Shown here in pieces: positions 23,199 through 34,200 of a stretch of DNA of 35,692 nucleotides (position 1 is the first letter of the stretch; each line of letters begins with the position of its first letter). Source of the stretch: Candidatus Omnitrophota bacterium. GTDB taxonomy: Bacteria > Omnitrophota > Gorgyraeia > Zapsychrales > Zapsychraceae. The translations under genes were made by a program, and so were the position numbers. The notes beneath the pieces are model-generated. The model was given only the letters and a program-made list of their open reading frames with translations, made no database searches and was not told the DNA's origin. The stretch covers positions 129,593 to 165,284 of the forward strand of contig JAGQKV010000015.1 in NCBI GenBank assembly GCA_020429915.1, written 5' to 3'.

Positions 23199-26100
23199 TT
23201 AGGCGCCCCCGGGCGCCTGCCGGTCACCCTCAGTTTCATCAGGGGAACCGTTCTCCTCCCCGGTCGCGGCCTTCAGCTCGATATCTTCTTCGATGTCCGC
23301 CGGTACGGTGCGGGTCAGCAACGTCACGAAACCGAACAGCAGTAAGTACATCCAGTTGAGGATGGTCGCCAGGACCATAAGGTAAAAGAACGGATACGCC
23401 ACCAGGGACAGAACCAGGCAAGCGATGAGCGCGTAGGACAAACTGTAATGCAGGAAGGTGCCGAAGGTGTATGGCGGAGAAATTTTTCTCTTGCGGCAAC
23501 GCCAGCGCGTGACCCTGCGCAGCAGGCTGATGCTGATCAGCCCCAGCATCACCCCGGCCAACGGCAGCCCCGAAAACAACGCGGGCAGAAAGATCACGGT
23601 ACATCCGATCAGAAGCCAGTTGGAGTCGGCCAACCGGTAAAAGGCATCCAGCCAGCGAAACCGCCGCAGGCCGGTCCACACTGCCCCGAACGGCGATGAC
23701 ATTTGGCGCAGGCCGAACGCCGTCACCCCGCCGATGATCAACAGGACCAGGTATCCGGCGCGGGCAAAGATCCCGCGTTTGCGGTAAGAGAATTTGAGCT
23801 CCGGATTGCCGCCGAGTTTCTTGAAGGACAACCGCCGTCCCTGCAACGGCAGCGGGATGTCGATCGACCGATAGCCTTTCAGGAGCATACTTTGTTTGAC
23901 CGAGACCGCCTCACTCTTGCCGACGGCATCGAGCTTGGCGCTAACGACCGGCTGCGGGATATTATCCGCCTCGCCTTGCGCGCCCCAAAATTGTTGCGGC
24001 GCCGGCGGGGCTTGCAGGTCGCGGGCGACACGAGACGCGCGTTCACCGGCCCGCTGCGGGGCGCCTCCCCAGAATTCCTGGGCGACCTCCCGTCCGGCTG
24101 CTTCCGTCCGGACCGTTTCCGGCGCCTCCAAACTAGCAACAGCCGCTAACCGCTGGTCCCCCGCGTAACGTCGGCCGTCAAATGCATCCATCTGAACGGC
24201 CCGCTGCTCGCCTTCGTAAACATTGGCAAAGCCGGAAGCGGGCATGACGCTTTGAGGTTCCGCAGCCGGTCCGCCGAGACCCTCGAGCAGGCCCAACTGG
24301 GGATCATAAGAGGATTGTTGAAATCCGCCCACCGCGCGTTGTCTCTGCACCGACCGCCCTTGCTGGGCGGTCACAGAAATATCCATCTGCACGTTGGGAT
24401 CGTACTGGCTCGTCTGAAAGCCTCCGCCGACCATCTGAACCTGCGGCGCGGCGTTCATGACCTGCTGTTGCCGGGCAACCTGCTGCTTGTGATCCTCAAC
24501 GCTGAGATAATTGCTGACCTGTTCCTGCACTTCGTCCTGCGCGCCGTAGCCCGCCGTCTTAAAGCTCCACCCCTTGACATTGCGGCGCTGGGAATAGACT
24601 TTTTCCTTGGACTTACCGCGGACCCGGGTCTCACGGGGCACCGCCTGGTTGGTCTGAATGATCTGATCGGCCTCGCTCAGTATCTGGGCATTCTTCATCT
24701 GGGCGCTTTGCACGATCTTCTGATTGAATTTCTTGTTACCCACGCGTTGCTCAAGCTCTGTCTGCGCCGACGTGTAAGCGCTGTATTGATCGCCGATATC
24801 GTCGATCACCTTCTGCCGGCTGCGCATGACTTTCTGCTTAAGCTCGCCTTTGGAGGAAGAAGCCAGCCCGGTCAGATACTTCAATTCCTTGGCCAAATCA
24901 AGGTACTTGTCGGCCTCGATCATGGAAATGTCGACCTCCTCGGCATTGGACTTGAAGTCTCCCACATGATAATTCTCGGGGACGAACATGGTCATCGTGG
25001 TCTTCTCGACCGGAATGTTGTCGATCTTCAGCAGCCCCAGACCGACGCGTCCGGAAAGGCCGAGTTTCTTGATCGGAACGACATAAACGATCTTAATCTC
25101 AAAACTGCGGTCCCCGGCTCCGCTCTTGATCAGCGGGATGAGATAGCGGTCCAGCTTTTTTCCGGACGGCTGACGGGAAGCCTTGACCGACTCACCGGCG
25201 ACTTTAAGACTCCACAGGTTCGCCTCCTTGGGCAGCTCTACCGGCAAAAATTGAAGTGTGCGGTTATTGATACTCATCACCGTTTCATATTGCACGTAAC
25301 CTGAGGGGATCACCTGAATCGTGATATCCTGACGCAGGATATTGGCTTTCACCAGCTTTTCCCGGGCCAACCGTGTCAAATCGAGCCGGTAGCTCCACGG
25401 ACTCCCGCCCGCGGCCCGGTAAGCCCACAAAATATCATTGAGATCGACGCCTTCCGGCAAGGCCGGGATACTGTCAGGCTCGACATTTATCAAGGCGGTC
25501 GTTTCACTGGAGTCCACCTGGTAGGCGGTGTCGGCGGCCACCGATATGAACTCGGTGCGATTGCGCGCCTGCGGAAAGACAATCTGCGGCATCACAAAGG
25601 TCTGGCGCTGGTCGAAATATTTTTTGAAAGATACCTGCAGCAGGTACGACCTGTCGAATTTGGTCAAGAGATTGATCCGGACCGCCACCAGCTTGCCGTC
25701 CTTGACCGGCTTTTTAAGCACGGTGTTGATATTGTCCCCGTCGACGCTGATTGCGTCGCTGATATCGGCGGGAATGATCATATCGATGTGATCGACCGGT
25801 GCGGCCTTGACGGTGAACAGGCTCAACAGCTTCACGTCGACCAGACTGTCTTCGACCGTCGCGTGGTAAACCTTGACGGCATCGATGACCGGTTCCTCAC
25901 GCGCGATGTCATAGACCGCGGCGTAATGAGTCGCACGGATCTCATACCCGTAGCTGGCATCGAACTGATGAATTTCCTGCTGCGCGGAAACCGCCGGACG
26001 CACATTCGCAGACTTCAACCCCTCACTCGACCTTTCAGTCACCTCGTAACCACGCGGGAAGTAGACCGCGACGCGGCCGGTCTGTTTTTCCACTCCCTCT

Positions 26101-29100
26101 ACCACGATGCTTTCAATCGCAACTTCCGTCGCGGATGCCAATTCCCGCGACAGGGTTAGCCGGAAACTGTACTTTCCTTTAACGCCGCCGAACAACGGCA
26201 GGGTCAGTTGGTTTCCCTGACGCGTGTATCCTGATGAAAGCGGCGCGTCCAGCCTGTCAACGCGCTGCCCCTCCGGGATGATGATCGTGATGGTGGACAG
26301 TTTGTTCTTTTTAATATCCAGCTCCGTATGATACGTGGACACCAGCAAATCATCCTGGATCCGGTGCTCGGAATTCACCGTGGCGGTCATGCGTCGCTCC
26401 TCTTCGCTCACGCCGATCCGGGCCGCAAAATCCGCGTTTAAAAAGGAGTAGCTCTTCTTCAGCACCAGCCCGCGTTGTCCGGGCTGCCGCGTAGACTGCA
26501 TCGCTGCCGGCGTCAATCCCTCCAAACCGCTCAACATAAGGCGCCTGTCTTCTTCCGCGAAAAGATTGAGGTGACCGCGCACACGCTCGGCCTCCGCCGG
26601 CGCCAGAAAGACCGTCATCACTTCCGCACCCGGAGTCACCGGACGGCGGGCCTCGACGGTAACCTGGGCATGGTCCGCAATCTCCTGTTTGAACTGCACT
26701 CGCAACAGATTCTTTCCTCCCTCGGTGACCATTTGCCAGCTGCGGACGTTGCCGGACAAAACATCCGTGATCATGGTGTCGGCCGGGACCCGGAAATCAA
26801 GGGCGGCGATGGAGGACTTTTCCACGCGGATATCCACATCCTGCCGCACGCGGATTTCATCATAGGTCAGTTCGGTATCCACCTGGCAATCCGCGTAGAT
26901 CAAAGGCTTTTCGGACTTCTTGAGGTATTTGCGGGGAAACCACGACAGGCTCACCGCACCGTCGGCGGCCGGTGCGGCCTGCAGCGTCACGCTGCTACCG
27001 GTCTCATCCAAAAAGTACGCGGCCCCGGAATCGGACAAATCGACAAATATATCCCGGCTTTGAAAATCGATCGCCAGTTGACTGAACGGTGTCGGCGGGT
27101 ACCGGAACGCCACAGATTTCTTGCCCAGCTCCGACTTGACCTCGGCGTGAAAGACGACGTCGATGCGATGGTACCCGGCGCCGTAGACCGGGAGTTCATA
27201 AAGATTCTGACGGTCGGCCGCCGGAGCACCCCCTTTGACAGCGCTTGCTACGGGCGCGGTAGAGACACGGACCGGAACAGCATTGCCGTCCAGCTTCATC
27301 TGCTCCACGAACACATTCTGAAACGGCAACCGCATCAGGACCCAGTCTTTCTCCGTGTTGACAAAAGCGTCGATCCGGGCCGTCATCAACAACTGATCCT
27401 CCGCCCATTTCCCGTCGACGGTGATGGTCGCCAGATGATACTCGCTCAATCCGGTCAGACGCGGGTCAGGATCATATGGCGGGTCCGCCAGCATCTTGAG
27501 CGCGAAATAATCCGCGGTGGGAATATAGACCGGCTCGGTACCGGCGAGCGGATCCGTCGTTTCCCCGAGGGGGATATACACGGCCACATCGGGAAATGTC
27601 GCTGCTATTTCTCCGGCCTGGACCGGTTTGACAGACCACAGCGGCAGCAGCACAAAGGCGACGCAGATTCCCAATCCGAATTTTGCGGAGGCCTTCTTTA
27701 ACGAGCCGGCTAAAATATACAGCAATGCAAACAGTAAAGCACCGGCTACCGCCCCGTTAAAGAGAAAGACGTATGACTGCAGGGCGATCAGCGGCGCGAA
27801 CGTCCCGCCGATCAGCACGGCCACACAATACATAAACGGCGTCATCAGCCGGCGCGCCTGCAGGAAGAATCCCAGCGCAAGGAACAAGAGTGCGACCATC
27901 GCGCTGAGTACCCGTTCCCGTCCGCCGGCCAGAAACGTCAATGCCAGCCGGCTGTCGCCCCACAATTTCTGCGCCGACACATGAATCCCTTCCTGCGGCA
28001 TCTGAATGCTCAAAGACAATAGTCCTTTCTTGCGGCCGTAACTGACCGCCGGCGCGGACGGCTTTTTCGCGGCCGCCGCGTCCTTGTCGACGGCATAGTC
28101 CGTCCTCAAGTAGTATGGTTCGTACTGGACAGACGAGGCCATCTTTTTCTCGAGCATGACTTCGTCGGCAGTTTCCCGGTAGCGGGCCTGCGGCATCCGC
28201 TTGGCCACGGCCCCGCTGATGCCGGACACACTGGTATTCCCGGCGGTAAACTGATCACCGATATCGTCCGCCGCGCTCTTCAAACGTCCCTGGACTCGAC
28301 TCGCAAACGGATGCGTACCTCCCACCAACCGCTGCAAGTTACGCCACACCGTCTTAAAGGCATCTCCGAAGAACCGGCTCAACAGCGGTTTTTGCGGCTT
28401 GATCAACGGCAGTTTCTCGAAATTACCCTTCACGTTGAGCAACGCGTAGTCCGGCGGATAGTAAATGCGCAGCGTGGATTCCAGGACAGGCATGCCCAAT
28501 TGCGGGCTCCGCACCCGGATATGCTCAAAGACACCCAACCCGTTGCCCTTGGGAAGCTGCCCGGTGATCCTGAGATTGATGTCTCCGTCGCTGTCGACCG
28601 GAAGCGGGATATACAGCCGACGGTCCGCTCCCTTGCGCGGCTTGATGCCCTTGTCCTGAACGGTAGCACCCCATAAGACAAATCCGGCGGGCAGGTCGAT
28701 TTGCAGGTACTGCTGATTGGTATTGCGGACGATGTAGCTGCCTTCAAAGAAAATCTGCGACTCGGTGTCAAACGTGTACGACAGCGTTTCGCTGCGGATC
28801 AACGCGGCCAGAACAGGGAGTTCCTCCATCCGTTTAACAGCCATCCGGTACGTATACGGTTGCGTAAAATAACGCAGTGTCTCAATAATCCGGTTAGACG
28901 GCTCATAGGACGGCCACGCCGGCAGCTCATAGGTTTCCACTTCGCTGAGACCCTGTTTTTCCGTTGTGATCTCCGTATTCTTGCTGGCCTCCAGCACCAT
29001 GTAACCCGTGTCATTGCTGACGTCGAGCGGTATCACCAGGGGCACCGCGGCAAAGGCGTCGAACTGGGTGATCTTCTTTTGGAAGTCCACCGTCAACTGG

Positions 29101-31226
29101 TACGCAGCGGCGGTTTCCTCCTGCAAGACCACGGCCCATATAACGTGCTGCTTGAGATCAAGGCCCGCCGGGATCTTGATTTCACCGGCGACAGCTTCCA
29201 GGGGGACTTGCTTCTTCTCTTTTATTTGGCCGCCCTCGATGTTGACCTTGCTGCCGTCCCACGCCGGGATCGCGAAATAAAACCGGTCCTGGGTTCCCGC
29301 GGTGATTTGATATCGCAAATAGACATTGGCGCGCAGCAGGTCTTCATCGACCGCGACGTAGCTGACCGTCTCGGAGGTCTGCTCGGCCCGGCGCCGAGAA
29401 ACCGTGAGCTTGGCGTGCGGGGCCGGAACACGGTACAGATAGTTCATCGCCTTTGTCCCTTCACGCTGCGGCTGCACGATCAAATAATCCTCCGCCGGGC
29501 GGTAACCGTCCAGCCGGACGTCTTCAAGCAACAGCTCGTCATCGACCTCCACACGTAGTGTTCCCGCCACACGTTCGGCCGGCGCGTAGGTAAAGTTCGG
29601 CACCTCAAACGTGCGGGCACCCGCCCGTAAATCGTCCTGATCCACCGGCTGTTCAGCTTTAACCACGATCGACACGATATCCGCGGGCCGTACCGGATGC
29701 CAAATAGACACGAGCAAGGCCCCACGCTCCTTGTCGTGGTGGTGATCCTCGGCAACCGTCTGCTGATTGACAAAGACCTGCAGATCCTTGACGCGAAAAT
29801 CGGCGGACAAGGGAAACTCGTAGCGGGCCGTCCCTTCATCCAATCCGGTCAGGTTTAACGTTGACTGAAACGTCATCCGTTCCTTGCTCAATTGCAACAG
29901 GTTATACTGTGCCAGTTCGACTTCCCTCGGGACCGGCACCCGGTTCATCGTCAAGGCATACGGTAAGTTATAGAGGTGATAACGCCGGAACAGATAATAG
30001 CCCGGTTTGGCCGGCGGCTGCGCGTTGCCTGCGGACACCGGCCGCAGATGCGCCGCGTTCGCCACTTCGACACGCACGTTGGCATCATAGTAAACGGACA
30101 GTTGCCCCTGCCGGTCGACGGCGTCAAGCAGTCGGACATCGGTGAAGTCATACGGCGCCAGCGGATCATCCCGATAGCGGTAGAGATCCACGGTAAAACG
30201 GACAATGCCGGTCACGGCAATATTAAAATCCAGATGCAAGACATCGTGGTCCGGCAGCTCCCTCCGGGACCATCCCGCCACACCCTTGCCGGTGACCGCG
30301 TGGACCTGCATATCCTTGGGAACGGCGACTTGCACGCTGTCGACGGTATCGTTGCGAACGTCCACCACGAACTCGGCGCTGAGTTCGCTGAGATCCTCGC
30401 TGAGATAGACCCGGTGCTGTTCGTTGGCGTAGAGCTGAACAGTCCGTACCGAGCTGGAACGACGGTTCTCGACGCGCACGCTCAGGACATCGGACCGGCC
30501 CAGGAAGGCAATCGATTTGTTGCTTTGTTCCCCCTTGATCGTAGTGGCGAATTGGGCGCCGGGGAACGTGATGTCATAAAACGGTTCGGCGGTGATGCGG
30601 ACTTGATTGAGTAATGTCGGCGGGATTTTAAAACTGGTGGTGGAGACCTTGTCACTCAGGGTTAACGGTGACAGAAAACGGACGGTCAGACGATGACTCC
30701 CCGGTCCGGAGATTTTGACGGCCGGCTGATTGTTCTGCCAGAAAATATGCGCCTCGGCGCCGTTCCACTCCGCCGTCAGATAGCGCACGCCGTTCAGCGG
30801 CAACGGCAGTATTTGTTCTTCTTCGGTGTACTGGACAATGCGATACTCAACGGTGAAAGCGAGGACATCTTCCCGGACCGCCGCGCTGTATTCCGCCTCG
30901 ACGATCCGCGGCGCCTGCCAGCCTCCGGGCACTTCACTTTCACTCAGTTTTTGATCATAAGCCGCACGCGCCCGGCGGTAGAGGTCGTCGTATTCTTTAT
31001 GGGGAACGAATATCCCTTCAGGGGCCTGTTGCAGAACGGCCGGCCAGGCATCCTGTGGAACATGGATAATATTTTCCTGCGGCGGCCTCGCGGGGAGATT
31101 CGGCGCGATCATCTCCCGGGCGTGACCCTTTGCCGGCAGTATCCCCATGAGTACGGCCAGCGCTGCGGCAACCAGCGGCCGATGCCTCTCCCTTGCTCCC
31201 GGCATTTGGCGGACGGCAAACTTCAT
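23199..31226 (-). CDS. Giant 2675-residue envelope protein with two copies of a large beta-rich module
   Basis: Starts three bases after the previous stop; GGGGAG in the last codons of that gene serves as ribosome site. Signal peptide at 17-36 (basic N-region, then VAAALAVLMGILPAKGHA). First module (about 65-1180): entry GIFVPHKEYDDLY, then beta-rich repeats, RYFTQPYTY (785-793), ESTLRIYYPPDYALL, GLLSLSIQMPQEG (1068-1080) and three membrane helices (about 1106-1175). Residues 1178-1206 look like a second signal peptide (KKASAKFGLGICVAFVLLPL, ending VQAGE). Second module (1207 on): PVYIPTADYFALK (1232), SPWSYRLDL, a helical region (2100-2190), a Gln/Pro/Ala-rich repeat region (2240-2425), SIDIPLPLQG (2454-2463), about five membrane helices (2487-2640) and an acidic tail. 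It resembles the upstream 1096-residue protein. No enzyme motif or known family is recognised. It is probably an inner-membrane-anchored periplasmic scaffold or assembly protein; this is inference. Confidence 0.9.
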   Translation of the reverse strand: MKFAVRQMPGARERHRPLVAAALAVLMGILPAKGHAREMIAPNLPARPPQENIIHVPQDAWPAVLQQAPEGIFVPHKEYDDLYRRARAAYDQKLSESEVPGGWQAPRIVEAEYSAAVREDVLAFTVEYRIVQYTEEEQILPLPLNGVRYLTAEWNGAEAHIFWQNNQPAVKISGPGSHRLTVRFLSPLTLSDKVSTTSFKIPPTLLNQVRITAEPFYDITFPGAQFATTIKGEQSNKSIAFLGRSDVLSVRVENRRSSSVRTVQLYANEQHRVYLSEDLSELSAEFVVDVRNDTVDSVQVAVPKDMQVHAVTGKGVAGWSRRELPDHDVLHLDFNIAVTGIVRFTVDLYRYRDDPLAPYDFTDVRLLDAVDRQGQLSVYYDANVRVEVANAAHLRPVSAGNAQPPAKPGYYLFRRYHLYNLPYALTMNRVPVPREVELAQYNLLQLSKERMTFQSTLNLTGLDEGTARYEFPLSADFRVKDLQVFVNQQTVAEDHHHDKERGALLVSIWHPVRPADIVSIVVKAEQPVDQDDLRAGARTFEVPNFTYAPAERVAGTLRVEVDDELLLEDVRLDGYRPAEDYLIVQPQREGTKAMNYLYRVPAPHAKLTVSRRRAEQTSETVSYVAVDEDLLRANVYLRYQITAGTQDRFYFAIPAWDGSKVNIEGGQIKEKKQVPLEAVAGEIKIPAGLDLKQHVIWAVVLQEETAAAYQLTVDFQKKITQFDAFAAVPLVIPLDVSNDTGYMVLEASKNTEITTEKQGLSEVETYELPAWPSYEPSNRIIETLRYFTQPYTYRMAVKRMEELPVLAALIRSETLSYTFDTESQIFFEGSYIVRNTNQQYLQIDLPAGFVLWGATVQDKGIKPRKGADRRLYIPLPVDSDGDINLRITGQLPKGNGLGVFEHIRVRSPQLGMPVLESTLRIYYPPDYALLNVKGNFEKLPLIKPQKPLLSRFFGDAFKTVWRNLQRLVGGTHPFASRVQGRLKSAADDIGDQFTAGNTSVSGISGAVAKRMPQARYRETADEVMLEKKMASSVQYEPYYLRTDYAVDKDAAAAKKPSAPAVSYGRKKGLLSLSIQMPQEGIHVSAQKLWGDSRLALTFLAGGRERVLSAMVALLFLALGFFLQARRLMTPFMYCVAVLIGGTFAPLIALQSYVFLFNGAVAGALLFALLYILAGSLKKASAKFGLGICVAFVLLPLWSVKPVQAGEIAATFPDVAVYIPLGETTDPLAGTEPVYIPTADYFALKMLADPPYDPDPRLTGLSEYHLATITVDGKWAEDQLLMTARIDAFVNTEKDWVLMRLPFQNVFVEQMKLDGNAVPVRVSTAPVASAVKGGAPAADRQNLYELPVYGAGYHRIDVVFHAEVKSELGKKSVAFRYPPTPFSQLAIDFQSRDIFVDLSDSGAAYFLDETGSSVTLQAAPAADGAVSLSWFPRKYLKKSEKPLIYADCQVDTELTYDEIRVRQDVDIRVEKSSIAALDFRVPADTMITDVLSGNVRSWQMVTEGGKNLLRVQFKQEIADHAQVTVEARRPVTPGAEVMTVFLAPAEAERVRGHLNLFAEEDRRLMLSGLEGLTPAAMQSTRQPGQRGLVLKKSYSFLNADFAARIGVSEEERRMTATVNSEHRIQDDLLVSTYHTELDIKKNKLSTITIIIPEGQRVDRLDAPLSSGYTRQGNQLTLPLFGGVKGKYSFRLTLSRELASATEVAIESIVVEGVEKQTGRVAVYFPRGYEVTERSSEGLKSANVRPAVSAQQEIHQFDASYGYEIRATHYAAVYDIAREEPVIDAVKVYHATVEDSLVDVKLLSLFTVKAAPVDHIDMIIPADISDAISVDGDNINTVLKKPVKDGKLVAVRINLLTKFDRSYLLQVSFKKYFDQRQTFVMPQIVFPQARNRTEFISVAADTAYQVDSSETTALINVEPDSIPALPEGVDLNDILWAYRAAGGSPWSYRLDLTRLAREKLVKANILRQDITIQVIPSGYVQYETVMSINNRTLQFLPVELPKEANLWSLKVAGESVKASRQPSGKKLDRYLIPLIKSGAGDRSFEIKIVYVVPIKKLGLSGRVGLGLLKIDNIPVEKTTMTMFVPENYHVGDFKSNAEEVDISMIEADKYLDLAKELKYLTGLASSSKGELKQKVMRSRQKVIDDIGDQYSAYTSAQTELEQRVGNKKFNQKIVQSAQMKNAQILSEADQIIQTNQAVPRETRVRGKSKEKVYSQRRNVKGWSFKTAGYGAQDEVQEQVSNYLSVEDHKQQVARQQQVMNAAPQVQMVGGGFQTSQYDPNVQMDISVTAQQGRSVQRQRAVGGFQQSSYDPQLGLLEGLGGPAAEPQSVMPASGFANVYEGEQRAVQMDAFDGRRYAGDQRLAAVASLEAPETVRTEAAGREVAQEFWGGAPQRAGERASRVARDLQAPPAPQQFWGAQGEADNIPQPVVSAKLDAVGKSEAVSVKQSMLLKGYRSIDIPLPLQGRRLSFKKLGGNPELKFSYRKRGIFARAGYLVLLIIGGVTAFGLRQMSSPFGAVWTGLRRFRWLDAFYRLADSNWLLIGCTVIFLPALFSGLPLAGVMLGLISISLLRRVTRWRCRKRKISPPYTFGTFLHYSLSYALIACLVLSLVAYPFFYLMVLATILNWMYLLLFGFVTLLTRTVPADIEEDIELKAATGEENGSPDETEGDRQAPGGA

Positions 31227-31229
31227 GAC

Positions 31230-34200
31230 CTACTCCCCGCCGCCCTGCTTCTTCTTAAATAAATTCCCCTGCCTGAGTTTGGTGAACAGCAGATACCCCA
31301 TGCACGCCGCGACCGCGATGATCATCAAGGCGCCGAAAAGTTTGAAGCCCTGCGGCAGCAAAACGTTAAGCACCAGGATGGCGGCCAGGAAGATCGTCAT
31401 ATTCCGTTTGCGCCGCGCTTCGGGCTGAGTGTGAATCCGCATAAACAGCCAACCGGTTAAAGCCAGCACCACCAGACAAATCGGCCACACCGCGTCGCGT
31501 TTCACGTAACCGACTTTCAGATAGGCATTCTTGTCGAGCTTTGAGAAACGGAACATCTGCCCTTCGCGCACGATGTCGATGTCCAGACCGTACAACGTAG
31601 GTTCATCGTTCTGCCGGGGGATCTTCTGGCCCTCGAGGCGCACGCGCTGCTGACCGCGCACGACCTGCGAACGGACAGCTGATTCCAGCAACGGCTGGGG
31701 CCCTTCGTAGCGGTCCGGATTCATCGAACCGTGCATCCGCGGATAACTGTAGTCGCGCGGTAAGAACAACCGCCAGGTGATCTTGGAGGTCGGAATATCA
31801 CCGAACTCCGCGTTTTCCACGCGCAGACCGCCCAGGAAGCCGAACTTCTTCTTGACCTTGGTCTGATAAATAATCCGCAGTGTAAACTCCTGACCGGGGT
31901 TGATGTCCTTCGGCAGCATCACGATCTTCTCCCGATCGTTCTTACCGATGGAAATGCTGGCCTTTTTACCCGAAATAAACACGGCATAGATCTTGTCGGT
32001 GCCTTCGGGCATGGTCAGCGCCAGGCTCTGGCGGTTGGTGTTCATGATCCGGAACACCCCTTCGGTCTTGGCCACACCTTCCTTGGACAGGACGATGTCG
32101 AAGTGGGCCTGGTTAACCACCGCATCCAAGACCTTTTCATACTCGTGCTTGGTGGTGATGAGCGCCAGCCGGTAGGGGTGGCTGAGATAACGGAACGCCA
32201 GGACGCTTTGCGCACGGTTGACGTTTCCGGGTAATTCCTTGGTATCGATCGGCTCCAGGTTACTTTCTTCGGACTCGACCTGTAAAGTCGGACTCTTGCC
32301 GACAGCGATGACACCCGATTCATTGAAGACGTTCTTAACAACGACCGGAGGCAGTTCAATACCGCGCTGTTCCCCGATCTTGATGGACGGCAGTTTCTGT
32401 TCCAGGGTCACGTTGAGAACAAAGTTATTCAGGACCGGCGAATGCAGCGCCACCGTCCAAGTGCCGACACCGGTCTTGGGATCAACGGACAAACGCTTCT
32501 CTTTGATATTGTTGCCCGTAATCACTGCGTCCTTGGCCACTGCGGCCGGGTACTGGACCTGAAACTGACTCACCGGCGCGTACAGGACCTGATAGTTAAT
32601 GGTGTCGTTGACTTTCATCGCCGTCTCTTGAATATCGACGACGCGCACCACCTGGGCAATGATTTTAGTCTCGCGTTTGTTGACGTTCAGCCGCGAGGCA
32701 TAGTCCGTAGTCGAATAACGGTAACCGGCCGCCATTTCATTCTTGGGATCGCGCACGCGAATGCCGATCGCCTGCAGTTCCTCCAGACTCATCGGTCGCA
32801 GCGAACGCATATCCTCGGTGGTGAGCTTGAGATTCTTGCGCAATGCCAGGGCGATCACCCCTTCGTCTTTTTCCGCCTCCAGATTGATGAGCTTCGGCAG
32901 ATCGATGGCGAGGTCTTTGTCTTCCTTGTCCGCCTCGAGGTGCACCGGCAGTGCGAATTCGCCCATGGCCTTGTTCTTCAGGACGACCGTCAACACGGGT
33001 TGTCCCTCTTCGTCCGCGACATCATAGCTGTCGACCGTGGCTTCATTGCCGACCTCCACAACCCGGAAACCGTCGGGCATGGCAAAACGGAATTTGAACA
33101 CACCGGCGTCTTTCACGGTAAACTTGGCATAGGCGTAGTAGTCGATGATGGTCTCGGAAAACGCCACAAGGACCTGCTGGTCGACAGTAATCTTCGGCTC
33201 GATCTTGGATATGGCCAGCGCGATCGTGTACGGCCGGCGGAAGTATTTAAAAGCGGATACAAAATTGGCGAAGTTGATCCGCCCGTGCAACTCACGCGGA
33301 TCGATCTGGGTCACCCGCTCTTTCTTGTCGACCTGCACGCGCAGCGTGGGCTCGGCCTTGATGATGATCTCGCCGTCCTCCCGTTTGGCATCGATCACCT
33401 CAAATTGCGGAACGGTAAATGCGGCTTCATCCATATCCCGGTAACGCTCGGTGCTGATCGCGAAGGCGAAGTTATCTTCCACTTCCTCATACAAGTTGAC
33501 GGTCAGCACTCTGTCGTCCGCGAGGTCCCAGTCCTTGATATTCTTTCCGTCCACACTTACCAGGCTGATCCCCTCCGGAATGCGGACCCGAAACGACTCG
33601 GCCTTGTTCTGCACCACCGAAATATTGATCCCCGTATCGATCTGGTAAACGGACTCCTTAACGAAGATTTCGCTGGTGACCTTGGCAAAGAACACGCTCT
33701 GCTGGTCTTCATCATCCACGCTTTTCGCCAGCCAGCGGACATTGACCTTGCCTTCCGGGGAGAGAAAGGCGGAAAACTGCGTGCTGTCACCGGAGACCGT
33801 GCTCTTTTGCGACAGCATAGGCTCAATCTTGACATCGAGATCCGTTCCGGGGATGCGCATGTCGAGTTTGGTCAACGGCGAAGACGGGATCTGAAAAGCG
33901 ACAAATTTCTCGCCCGGCGCCGTGCTGACCTTGGTGGAAAAACTCATCTTAAGGTCGTACTCGCCTTTTTTCGGCAGCACCAGCTCCAGACCGCCCGGAG
34001 CGGCGTTGATCAGCGGTGTCTTGCCGTCAATGGACAGGGCCGTGACCGCAATGTCATTCACGTTCAGGATCAGCTTCGCCCATTCTTCCTTGAGGGCCGA
34101 TACGCGAAGTGTCGCCTCGAATTCCGCCAATTCTTCGGAGACAGTCCCGGTGTATTCCGCGCGGATAATGGCCGCCTCTACCGGCGGCGGCGGGACTTCG

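Noticed and set aside
23202-23217. GGCGCC hairpin at the end of the giant gene as a terminator
   Set aside because: The stem is perfect (6 bases) but it is inside the last codons and followed by TAAAATG, with no U-tract on the minus strand.
24252-27701. Long plus-strand frames opposite the giant gene (350 and 408 codons)
   Set aside because: Antisense shadows of a single 8-kb frame with consistent protein features; no ribosome sites or motifs.
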